Below are positions 46,601-57,800 of a stretch of DNA of 64,000 bases, piece by piece; within the stretch, counting starts at the first letter, position 1, and the number at the start of each line of letters is the position of its first letter. Source of the stretch: Capitulum mitella (Eukaryota > Arthropoda > Thecostraca > Pollicipedomorpha > Pollicipedidae). The DNA is taken from the NCBI GenBank assembly GCA_030062745.1, contig CP099842.1:31720901-31784900 (forward strand), in the 5' to 3' direction. Both the position numbers and the translations under genes were made by a program. The notes under the pieces were generated by a model, which did no database searches, had not been told where the DNA came from, and saw nothing but the letters and a program-made list of their open reading frames with translations.

Positions 46601-49600
46601 CCATCATTGTGACACTATCGTCCAAAAGTGCAGATGCCCACACCTCTCGCTGTGATGTGGAATAGTCTGGTTGTTATGCGGCCGGCCGACTGTCCTGTGA
46701 GCCGGCCGCCGTCTGCCGCGGCGGCCGCTGACCGCGCTGACGCCGCCGGCGCGCCCTCAGGCGCAGCCGCCTGGAGGGCACCGTCTCGTTGGGCGCCGGC
46801 GTGGAGGTGGGCCGCGACTGCCGGCTGGTGCGCTCCGTGGTCGGCGCCGGCTGCCGGCTGGGGGACGGCGTGGAGCTGGAGGACGCCGTGCTGGACGTTG
46901 GCTGTCGGCTGGACAGCGGCGTCAGGCTGAGCCGCGCCGTGCTTGGCACAGGCGTCCAGCTGGGCGCCGGCGTGGTGCTGGAGCCCGGCTGCGTGCTGGG
47001 CGCCGGCGTGCGGGTGGAGGGACCCACCACGCTGCCGGCCGGCACCCTGCTCACGGCCGAGCCGCAGGAGGAGGCGTTCGGCGGCCGGCCGCGGCCTGAA
47101 GGTGGGTGCGGCCCGAATGTGGCCGCGCCGTCACGTAGCGTGACCGGTAGCGGGGGTCGACGCTGTCGCTCTGTTGCTGGCGCTCCTTGGCCGTAAGGGT
47201 TGTCGACGCGTGACAGTGGTTTTGCTATGTTTATGGTAAAATGTGACGTCCCGGCTAGTCACGCGGATAGTGCGGGAAAACAGGCGCTGATCAAGTTCAT
47301 CACATGCGGTTCCTCCATTGACGAAGGTCCTTTAGGATAGGGGAATTTAGGGCGTTTTTTCTAACCGCTTTGTCCGTCCAGTTCTCCCCAGTACATGTCT
47401 GACATATCTGCTGTTGCCTTGCCGCTGTTCCGATCTGACGATCTGTCGGCCGTCTTTCATCCGGCGGTCATCGCTGTCGGCCGTCTCCGGTCCCGTCAGA
47501 CGTGACGACTGTCAGACGTCCCTGGCAAGGGCGGACACTTTGGATAGTTATTGGTATTGCCGGCGTCAGTTTGAAGTTCAATCCTCCCATATCCCACCAT
47601 GGGCGTAATGCTGGTTTTTTGGGAATTATTGGCGTGGCATTGGCAACACCAGTGCAGTACAACAGATTCCACCCATGGCTCCCGGTGGTGTCTGATGTCG
47701 CCCCTGTCGCCTGTACCCCGTCCGATCGTCCGATCTGACGCCACCTCTGTCTGCGTTCTGTGTCTCGCGTCACCTCTGTCGCCCGTCCGGCGGTCCGTCT
47801 GTGTCGGCTGTCTCTGTCTGTGCCGGCTGGCTCTGTCTTTGTCAGCTGTCTGTGTCTGTGTCGGCTGTCTCTGTGTGTGCCGGCTGTATGGCGGTCCGTC
47901 GGTGCCGGCTGGCTGTGTCTGTGCCGGCTGTCTTTGTCTGAGCCGGCTGCCCTATCTGCCGTCCTGTGGTCCGTTTGTGCTGGCTGTCTGTCTGTGTCGG
48001 CCGTATGGCGGTCCGTCTGTGCCGGCTGTCTGTGTCTGTGCCGGCTATCTCTGTCTGTGTCGGCTGTATGGCGGCCCGTCTGTGCTGGCCGTCTGTGTCT
48101 GCGCCGGCTGTCTGTGTCTGTGCCGACTGTCTCTGGCTGTGTCGGCCATATGGCGGTCCATCTGTGCCGGCTGGCCGTCTGATAATCGGCGCCGGGCCGG
48201 CAGCGGCGACCGAGCTGGTGGGCGCGGGGGGCCGCGGGTTCGTCTACACGGCCGAGGAGGCGGACGACCCGCTGCGGCCGGCGCCGCTGGGCCCGGCCGA
48301 GCCGCCGCCCGCCGTCCTCAGCGACGACGACAGCGAGAGCGAGGAGGACGAGGACGAGGACGGGGAGTTCGGCGACGGCGCCGTCATCGACGATACTAAA
48401 CGTGAGCGAGGCAGACCGCGGCCGAGCGGTGCCGAACGGACTCAGACGTGGTTTGTTTGCGGACGTTGGCTCTGGCAGTTACCGCACTGCGTGTAAACAT
48501 GTGATGTGCGTAAACAATACATGTAAACAGCAGTGAGGGTGTGGAGGGACCGGGTTATGTTTGGAAAACTCCATGATGAATGCGGGTATTTTGGAAGTTA
48601 TGATGGCTGCTCCAGTCGGATGGCGCGAGTCTTGTCCACGTTGTGCCGCAGCGGCAGATGAGTTGTTTTGGCGTTGGGAGCAGGAGTCGTTCTGGCTTGG
48701 AAGCGTTGGTACTTTCGTTTGAGTTTATCGTCCTTACAGTGTTCTACAACGAAGTTCTGGACAGCCTGGTCCGGGGATATCATGAAAAGATCCGTCCGGA
48801 AAACCTGATCCTGGAGGTCAACTCGTCCAAGTTCGCTTACAACGTCACCGTGCAGGAGCTTAATGCCCTTTTGGTCAAGGTCAGTGCTCGGCTGACTTCC
48901 ACGGCCTTGGGTCGGTTCCACAGACACCTTTTGTGGCGGCTCTTCCATAGTGCGAATGACGAGCTCTGAACCGTTTCCGGATAAAACGGCAGTTTTGCCG
49001 CAGCGCTCGACTAATTTTTTTCACTGAGTACATAAATGATCCGTGTGTGAGTCCTTACCCAGCAGTGCGCATGGGTAGAGTTCCGTATTCTAGTGTGGTC
49101 GACCTTTGACGTTGACTGGTCGTTTCGGATTGGACACGGAACCCATTGGAATGAGCATCCGTGACGATTTACGCATCCAAGACAGTGCGTGCGTGAATAC
49201 CCGAGATTCATTTGACAAAGCCAGACAATGCGAGCTTATCGCGGTGGACGTGGCACGGTCGCGCCATGACGCGCGCGGCGTACCTCCAGGCGATCCTTTC
49301 GGTGCCCGAGAGCGGCTGCGACGAGCCGCTGCCGGCGCCGGCGTTCCTGGCCAAGCTGTCGCCGGTGTTGTCCTCCTTCCAGCCGCTGCTGGCCAACTAC
49401 ATCAAGAGCGAGGAGTCAGAGCGAAGCTGCCTGAAGGCGCTGGAGGTGAGAGGCGGCTGCCGCTCACCAGTGCATTTGCTGCAGACCAATGGACGTTTTT
49501 ACCAGGAAGGCGGTTATCTGTCGTGGCCACAGCCGTGTAAAAGGGAGCACAGCCATGATTTGTAGGCCGTAAAAGGTTGCCTGTATCTCTCTGCTGACAG

Positions 49601-51225
49601 TTGAATGGGATTGCCCTTGATACCTGCTAAAACTTGGTCAGAGCTACTAACGATTGTTGAACTACTTGGACTGTGTAACAGAGCAGCTGGTTGTCGACGA
49701 TTACGGTTTTTTTTAATCATTTGTTCATGGTGAGCTTCTGAATACCTGAGTGTAGTTGTACACTGCCGGTACTTGCGATCTTTGGGGAGTTAAATGTGTC
49801 TCCAGAACAGGTACGGAAAAGTGAAATTGGCATGGAATCAAGGAGGTATTATTCATTCAGTCAGTGCACTTAGCGAATTACCAGAGCGTGGATGAACATT
49901 TAGTTCGAGTCAGGTACATGGGTAAAACGAGCACAGTAACACCGAGGTCAGCAAAAGACGGGTCGAGCACCTTGTCACCTTGAGCACCTTGTCATTATTT
50001 CTGGATGTTTCGCCCAGTGCGTATGTTTATTGTTGTGTATCAGGTCCAAATCCCCGTCATTCGTCACAACAGGCGCCTCTCCCTTTGTGTTGAGTGTTCT
50101 TGTGCGGACCGTTGCTTGCGCTCAGACGGTCGATGCGTGTTGTTTTTGTGGTCTCCCAGTGAGTCTCTATCGACGCTGGTTCTGGCCGCGAGGGCGGCCG
50201 GCGTTTCGACTGATGAAGGGCCCTGGACCTGTGACCCGTGGGCCTTGCCCCGGAGCCATTGATCAGTCCACTCTCCCGGCCGGCAGGCGTTCAGCTACGA
50301 GCACGAGGCGATGGCTGCCTGTCTGGCCAAGGTGCTGATGGTGCTCTACCAAAGGGACATCCTCTCCGAGAATGCCATCCTCGCGTGGTACAGCGAGGCG
50401 CAGGAGCAGACCCCGAGCGCGGCCCGAGTCAGGCAGCGGGTGAGAATCGTAGTCGCCCCCGAGTCCTGTTCAGGCTTGAGGTGGGAGTCAGGGTCCAGGC
50501 CCAGCAGCGGGTGAGAGTCGGAAACTCGGATCAGCAGCGGGCGAGACAGAGACTCAGGTCAGCAGCCGGTGAGGGTCAAAAACTCGGATCAGCAGCGGGC
50601 TGGTCAGAGACCCAGGTCATTAGCAGGGGGAGCTGGTGGCCTGGCTCGGGAGCGGTTTGGAGACCGACAGGCGGCAGTCCGAGGCGTCGTGCCACAGCAG
50701 TGAGGCGCCTGGTCGAGCTTCAGCAGCAGTGAGACGCCTGGTCGAGCCCCAGGTGCGAGCCTGGCTCCTCTCCGGCGGCTGGTGGGAGGCAGGGCTGTAG
50801 CGCGGGGTGGCCGGGCCGTCACCGCCGTCTCGTGCCGGGAGGGCCAGTGTCACGGCTGCGGTGCGGCGTGGCTCGTCGCGTCACCTTGACGTGACGGACG
50901 TGTCGGCGTTCGGTTGCGGGGTAACCCTTCTGTTGCCACGCTCTCCCTCCTGAAGCTTGAGACCGGGCGCGCGCAGCACTCTGGAGATGTGGTCCGGTCG
51001 GGGCGGCGAGGTGCACTGTCTCGTCGGGTCGCCTCCCGCTGGTCGCTCGCGGCTCCGAGCCTGTCGCCGCTCCCCGCCCCCCCCCCCTCTCCCTCCCCGT
51101 TCGCCGTCGGCGGCAGTGCCAGGGAGTCGCGCCTTGATGGAGCCTTTCGTCTCCAGGTGCGCGGCCTGATCGAGTGGCTGGAACAGGCGGACGAGGAGTC
51201 GGACAGCGACGAGGACTCCACCTGA
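43620..51225 (+). CDS. EIF2B5: Translation initiation factor eIF2B epsilon subunit
   Basis: Twelve exons with consistent phases: 43620-43736, 44431-44555, 44838-45023, 45289-45472, 45824-46065, 46325-46444, 46761-47101, 48204-48401, 48740-48879, 49290-49445, 50287-50439, 51157-51225 (676 residues; human 721). It is the catalytic subunit of the eIF2 guanine-nucleotide exchange factor. The nucleotidyltransferase-like domain (about 12-300) shows QAVLLADSFSD, PLVNVPLLDYALEYL, FLLMSVDCITN, VEVRYDLLD and FDFQTRDHF. A left-handed beta-helix of hexapeptide repeats follows (about 322-430). Next comes an acidic linker (DDDSESEEDEDEDGEF), and the C-terminal W2/HEAT catalytic domain runs from about 515, with EVLDSLVRG, MAACLAKVLMVLYQRDIL and acidic WLEQADEESDSDED. 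Exons 1-3 are almost CpG-free and later ones CpG-rich. Introns 4, 7 and 11 carry minisatellites. Two acceptors are possible for exon 3; the choice keeps the human length. Confidence 0.95.
45462..45640 (+). repeat. 36/37-bp minisatellite anchored on the exon 4 donor of EIF2B5
   Basis: Five units, each containing CTG followed by GTCAGT or a close variant. These junctions lie at 45473, 45510, 45546, 45582 (GTCAAT) and 45619. The first is the real exon 4 splice donor, so the unit copies the last 10-11 exonic bases plus the donor. Confidence 0.9.
47790..48180 (+). repeat. Minisatellite in EIF2B5 intron 7
   Basis: About 390 bp of an imperfect 18-bp unit like GTCTGTGCCGGCTGTCTC, with a higher-order unit of about 65 bp marked by TATGGCGGTCC (near 47885, 48005, 48066, 48150). 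It stops about 20 bp before the exon 8 acceptor region. Frames are open on the plus strand but are repeats, not a gene. Confidence 0.9.
50428..50620 (+). repeat. Minisatellite anchored on the exon 11 donor of EIF2B5
   Basis: The real junction CAGCGG|GTGAGA (donor at 50440) is repeated as CAGCGG|GTGAGA at 50511, CAGCGG|GCGAGA at 50541 and CAGCCG|GTGAGG at 50569, with a further CAGCAGCGGGC near 50592. Spacing after the first copy is 28-30 bp. Related but more decayed sequence extends to about 50740. Confidence 0.8.
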
Positions 51226-51240
51226 ACCCCGAGGCCAGAG

Positions 51241-51246
51241 TTTATT
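51241..51246 (-). terminator. Candidate TBC1D19 poly(A) signal
   Basis: TTTATT on the plus strand is AATAAA on the minus strand, 588 nt downstream of the TBC1D19 stop and 16 nt past the EIF2B5 stop codon. If used, the two 3' UTRs overlap antisense. No other AATAAA lies between the two stop codons on this strand. Confidence 0.5.
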
Positions 51247-51833
51247 GAATCCTGTTTTTGTATGGCGGTCGGCTGCAACAATACATCGTGATGGCTGGAT
51301 ATGTAGCCTGTCTCACTGGACACCATGCAGTCGCGGAAGCGTAGCTCAAATTTGGGAAATGGTTTTCGAAGTATTCTCACTCGAGTTTAGACGCGACGAG
51401 CGGATGAAGGTGCGAGCGAACTGGTTGTGGCAAATGGGTTCTGGAACACTAAAGGAGAGTTGATACGCAGGAGCTCGTGCGAAGGACGGTTCCGCAGATT
51501 TTTTCGCCGTGCTGTGCAGAAGAGTCGTCAGCATGCCTTCCGTTCCGTGGCCATACCAGTCTTACATAATCTCCCCTTTGCGCTAATCGGACGTTCAACG
51601 TTCGTGATAATACGTACAGCTGCATTTCATGAATGGTTCGAACCATGCTGTGGCTCTCGGGTGCCCTGCACACACACGGCATATGGTGTCGCGCTTCACG
51701 GGGTGGCGGCTTGCGATGCAGGTCCAGTTTGTGGCCATCGAACGGCTCCCGCGGTCGTTGAGGTTCGCCACGGTCCGCGGTCGGGCCGGTTTTCAGCCGA
51801 CCTGCGCCTGGCGGGCTGCTGTCTGAAGTCGCC

Positions 51834-54800
51834 CTAGGTGGTCCAGCGGCCAAGCACGGCTCTCAGCAGCGGCACCACCCGGATCGACGACAGGTCTGCC
51901 AGCACCGCCTGCGGGGGAGACGTCGGCGGTGAACTCTCGGACGATCCTGTCGAACCTATCGTGGCTCAACTTTGTACCTCCCTTGGAGTGACTACATCGA
52001 CTGTGGGCAGCCAGCCGTTCCTGACAATCCACAGTGCCGGAAGGCATTTGATGTGAAAGTGGGCGTGCACACTACAGATCTAACCTTGAGGATGGTTTCA
52101 CAGCATGCCGAACCACCGAGGGTATGCAGTTAAGGTTATCCCGCTCTCGCAAACTGGATACAGTTTTTCAATATTAACTGCAGGAAGCTCGGTTCCCGCG
52201 TTGCAGATACCAATCACTATCGTCCGGACAAATTCAAGCACTTCAGAAGACAGACAGCCGCCCGTCCTGCAGGAGACTAGCCTCCATGGTCTGCTGGTTG
52301 CTGGCTGCCATCAGGTTGCCGCGCCGATAGGCCAACACGGAGGCGGCCAGCAGGGCCAGCAGCTGCAGCGAGTCGTAGGCCAGCAGCAGGTCCCACAGCT
52401 GCAGCAGCTGTTCCACGCTCAGGTAGCCGGAGAAGGCGCGCACCAGCCAGCGGAACACGAGCCGCAGCCTGCCGGCGGTGTCCAGCGGCGCTGAGGTACC
52501 AGAACTGGGCGGCACTGCGGCGTAACGGGACGTGTCCAACACTGCAGAAGAACCGAAATGGCAGCATCGCGGAAAACCCATCGCACTGTCCAGGACTACA
52601 GCGGAGCAACCGGAGGTGTTCGCCACCGTGGAGTAGCCGACCCCATTGTCCAGCACACTGCAGCGGAGCAACTGTCGACGTTCAGCACCGCGGTGGAGCG
52701 GCCGGCGACTGCTTAAAAACTATTTGTTATGCAGTGTACGTTACAGACGTCAATGTGTGTGAAACAGACGTCATGGGAGCTAAATTATCTGGTTCTTGCA
52801 TCCTCTTAAACACCAGTAACAAGAGCAATACTGACGGCTGGACCCTGCACTGGTGGCAGTGCAGCCAGAGCTTGAGCTCGTGCTCCCGCAGCAGACGCTC
52901 GAACAGCAGGCTGATGGACACGATGCCGTTTGGCCGGCTGGAGAGCGTGTGCAGAAACAGGAAGTGCCGCACGTAGAGACGCTCAAACGTAAACAGCAGC
53001 TCCACTGGGTCGCTGAAGACGAAGCAGAGCGGCGCCACTGAAACAGATCAGAATCAGACAGTAAGATAACGGCATAAGCATTAAGCGGTCATGTCTGCGA
53101 TGAAGAGCTTGACGAGGTTAAGAAGCATTCAGTCGATCAATTTTCTTTTTCCAATCTTGATTATTTCAACACCTGGAAGGCTATCAAAGATTCATACCCT
53201 CTTTGGAAATAAATCGCAAACTATCCGAACGTCGAGGATATTTAAGATGGCCTTATGAGTTTGACAGCCATGTCACAAATCAACTGGTAATAAACTTTGC
53301 ATTTCGGCTCCAACCCCACAGCGTGAAAGCACGGCTCCTTCAACAAATCTCGCCGTATGAGACAGCGGCCGTCTCGGGGCCCGACACTCACGGTACTGAC
53401 ACTCACGGTACCGATACTCACGGTACCGACACTCACGGTACCGACACTCACGGCACCGATACTCACGTTACCGACACTCACGGTACCGACACTCACGGCA
53501 CCGATACTCACGGTACCGACACTCACGGTACATGGAAAACCCGTGGAAGGGCACGACGCCACATGGCGGGTAGGCGACGCGCTGGTCCGGCGGCGCGCCG
53601 GCGGGGGCGGCGCGCGCCGGCTGGGCAGGCAGTGCGGCCAGCGCCGCCAGCGGCTCGGTGTGCCGCAGGAAGCGCAGCAGCGTGCCGCGCAGCAGCTCCG
53701 AGAACACGAAGTACTGGTCGTCGTTGCCGGCCGTGAGCTGGACGTCGCGCGCCACCAGCCGGTCGGCCAGCAGCTGGTGCTGCAACACGGCCCGCTCCAG
53801 CTGGCCGTACTGAGCCCGGTGCTGGCGGCGGCCGCGCGTCAGAGCCGGGCCGCCGGCACGCGCAGAACCAGCTGCCGTCCTCATCACACCGTGACAGCGC
53901 GATCAAGTCACCACCGGAACGAATTAGATTGATCAAACCAAAACGTTATAATCGTACCAGATCATGCGTCCTCAGGCACAGGCGGAGTTCTAAGCTAAAT
54001 GTGGGTACTCAACGAGGCCATACACCAATCTTGTCGGTCACGAGCGTCAGGAAGAACTGTCGTCCTAGCAATAGCGTGTTCTCTTTTTGTACTTCCGTAA
54101 AGAAAATGTACTTATCAAATAGATCGCTGCGTTGCTGAACTACGAGCGATTCACGCATGTATGTGGGTACGGGCCTCAGTTTTGCTGAATGTGGGAGCCC
54201 GGACAGAAAGGCCAACAAGAAACTAAACTAAGCCCATGTCCGCAGGACACGAAACCGCCCCAAAGACATATCACGAACAAAATGCCTCCCACCAAAAGAA
54301 TTCCGGTTGCTGGACAAGTTTTCGAGGTGCTCATAGGGATAGCGTAAGTGGAAACGGGGGACTGTGGAAAACTACCGTTAGCCTTGTGACATGGCATAAA
54401 TCGTTAAAGAGAATGGAGCGACTTGAAACAAACTTACCCGGCCCTGCAAAATTTCGCAAATAACGGGTTCCGGGTTTCCGACCATGGTATGATGATGATA
54501 TAAGTGCTCCGTGTGGAAGGCGTCGTCTCCGGTGGGGCACATGAACGTCCCGACTGACCGTCCTGCCCGAAACGACGCCGTCCAGGGGCGACAGCTCCCG
54601 CCGCCGACAGCGAGGTCAGGCCGAGACAAGCGGACCGCCGCCGCGGCTCAGCTACCTTGTCGTCGGGCCGCACGCCCAGGATCTGGCGCCAGAGCCTGCC
54701 GCGCTGGCTCTGCGGCACGCCCAGCTTGGCGAACTCGCGGCTGACGGGCGTGTACTCCATCTCCAGCACTGGAACACGGCCCGCAGCGGTCACGGCCCGC

Positions 54801-57800
54801 CGGCTCCGGCCGTGCAAACACGGCAGGCGGGCCGACAGCTGTCCGGAGACGCTCAGTTCCTAGTCCGAGAAGTTTTCTTGCCTGGATTGAACAGTGATGC
54901 ATCAGCCAAAGGTACAGTTGTGCATGAGTGGGTTACGTTCTTAGTTACTCGTCCAAAACTAGAGCATGCAGCCTTTTGAGTTTTCCACTGGTCAAAACAA
55001 ATGCCTGCGCTCGACCTTTTCCAGCCAGCTAACCGGCATGCCCAAAACTCGTTCTTTTAACGAGCCCATCGTACGTCTTGGCCCGGGGCGGGCCAACACA
55101 AACCGCGCTTATATCGTCCAGGACACACCTTTTTTGCCGAGCGCCTCTCTGAACCGTCTGACGGTGGCCTGAGACCTGGTCGCCGCCGGCAGGTCAGCCG
55201 ACATGCTCAGGTGCTGGAAACGAGGATTGCCCAGCTCCTCGAACTGCTGGCGCTGCATGGGGCGAAGGCAGGGGGACCGGGGTCAGGTTCGAGTTAGACG
55301 GCAACATTCATCCACGGCTAATGGCGCAGGACGTGCCGTCAGCCGTGAGGGAAGGACAATGTAATGATCGGACAGTGCCCTGCAATAAAGACACCGGTAA
55401 CCGTTCAGGATAGACATTACTTCTGCGTTTCGTCGGAAAAAGGAAACAGCGAAGTATATCAGCTGTTTCAGGAAAAGTATCGCACGTCATAAAAACAGAG
55501 CAGCCAAAAACGATCTTTTTCTTGATTACCACTGTATGGCTCATTAGCATGGCTGGAGATTTCCGAAAATTATTGGGAGACGGGGTCAAAATAGGATTTC
55601 AGACTGTTTCTTTTCAGTCACTGTCCTAGGTCCAGTGTTAAAATCCCTGAATATTGGGGGTCTGGGCACCCCCCCGCCCCGGTCGCCAGCCATCTTCATA
55701 AGTGCGGCGTGCGACCAAGCAGCACTTCTCGACAGTAACTCCAACATCGACAGGAAGACGCATGAGCTTGTCAATTCGGACCATATCTGACGCCAGTGAA
55801 GAGCCCTAGGGTTCCTACGTTCAATAAGCCATACACATCCTCTTCTTTCAGGGCGGCCGTGAACAGATTTGCAAAGCAGCAAACAGAAAACTGAAAGTCG
55901 CAGGGCCTGAGACGTGATGATGCCGCGCGGATCACCGCGCGATAGCAGTGACTGACTTATCCTCAGGACGAGGCACCCGCGGCGGAGGCGACGCAGCGCA
56001 GCGTCTCTGTTGTCGTCACCCCCCATAATGAGGAGTAGCACTCCCCATCACCCGTCACTGACATTGCCAGGGGTCAGTGTCGGCACGGAGGTGTCCGATC
56101 CGGCGGGGCGGGGGACTCACCAGGTCGGCCAGGTCGGGCACCGGCAGCGGCAGACGCACCATCCCGTACAAAAAGTCGCAGCTGCAACAGACGGCTCAGC
56201 ATCAGCAGTCTGCCGGGGCCGTCCGTCCCGCACAGAGTCGCAGCCACGGAAGGCGACTCAGTATCGACGGTCTGTCTCGGTCCCACCTGGTACGCGAATA
56301 CACAGTGGGGAGGACACGGCCCGCGCGTCATTCATCGGGCTTGCGCCGCGTTCGACAGGCGGCAGGTGCTGTGAAACGGACGAGACCTAGTCGCCGCCCG
56401 TTCCACCGCCGTTCACAGGTCGTCACGGCGATAAATGTCGACCGCAGTGCAAAGGGAAACACCGTCTTAATCCCGGACATGATCGATAACATTCGTGAGT
56501 GGACCTTCAGCCACTGATATATAATATGCGTTACGTAAGCGAGTTGTGTTGCACGAGAGCGCACCCGTGAGTTGAGCGGGTGCTGCCGTGCCAGCCGACA
56601 TATCGCCAACCGTGTCAGGGCCGGTGAGCTCGGGCCTCTCTAGTCGTTGGTGGACCGGCAGCTACCAGCGCCCTCACCCAAACGGGGTCGAGGAATCATT
56701 TGAAACAGAACAGATGAATTACCCCCAAAAGTCATCGGTTTGCGCTGATCTTGTCAAAATCTTATCTGTGAGCGTCTCACCTGTACGGTTTGTAGTTAGG
56801 GTTTTCAACTCGGGTGAGCACCTCTAAAAAGTCCTTTGGAGCGTACACCGGACGAATTTTGTCGAGATCCACTGAAATAATATTCATGCATTTAAATCGG
56901 CTTTCCCCTTTTCGCAGACGAAAAGCGGCAAAATTCCGTTGTCACTTGCGGCGCAAGCCAGTCAAACGGGCCACACAAGCCGAACACATGAGACTGATGT
57001 GTGTAGCAGCCCAAAGGACAGGCATTGCGGCGGTCCTACTGGGTTCGGACGATTTTAACATAAGCCCTTTGATGTGACGTGGAAACTGACCAAAAATGGA
57101 CCTGTTCCTTCCAACTCTGAAAGCACTCTTCCGCTATCTGCTGATAAGATGTGACGGCTGGTCTTTGATCCAAGGATCCGTCACGTCCGCTCAGTCTCGA
57201 GCCGTCCGACCGATCTATCATGCTCATGTCCAGTCTTGCAATACACCCGTTAACGGAAGGGTTCGTGTCTCGTGACATGCATAAATCATGCACATGTCAC
57301 TGCTGTCACCATGCCCGGTGATCAGTCGTAAACATGCTCAGTACGACCTATGATTGGTCGCCTCCGCAGTCGGCACGACTCACGATTGGTCAGCACGCGG
57401 CCTGCGCGCCGCGTGATTGGCCGTCAGCGCTGACGTCACCTGGGTCGTCGGAGCCGGCCTCCTCGGGCCGTTCGGTCATCTTCTGCTGCTGGGCGGGCGG
57501 GCGGAGACGCGCCAGCGGCACGCCCAGCTCGGTGCTCATGGAGTTCAGCGACTTGTACAGCCGCCGCTCCCAGGCCCGCTGCCAGCACGAGAGCGGGGCG
57601 GCTCCAGGGGTGTCGTCACGAGCCGCCTCCCCCAGGGACGCTGCTCGTACAGGAAGAACGGGTGGGAAGGTCCGGAGAAAAACGTGCCTCCTGAAGGTCA
57701 CGGCAAAGGGCAGCCACCTGGCTGACCGCTGAATCCTGACAACACGTCCGCCTCATAGCCGTGAGAGGACGGTACGTGGGATGGCATCCTGGCGAGCGAG

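Noticed and set aside
47599..48496. Cys/Leu-rich repeat protein frames (VCAGCLCLCRLS...)
   Set aside because: Generated by the intronic minisatellite of EIF2B5; not flanked by gene signals of its own.
53381..53531. CRISPR-like array
   Set aside because: Units are contiguous with no spacers, and the host is an animal.
53242..53562. Frame with VSVGTVSIG repeats
   Set aside because: Another reading frame through the 15-bp donor minisatellite in TBC1D19 intron 8, not a gene.
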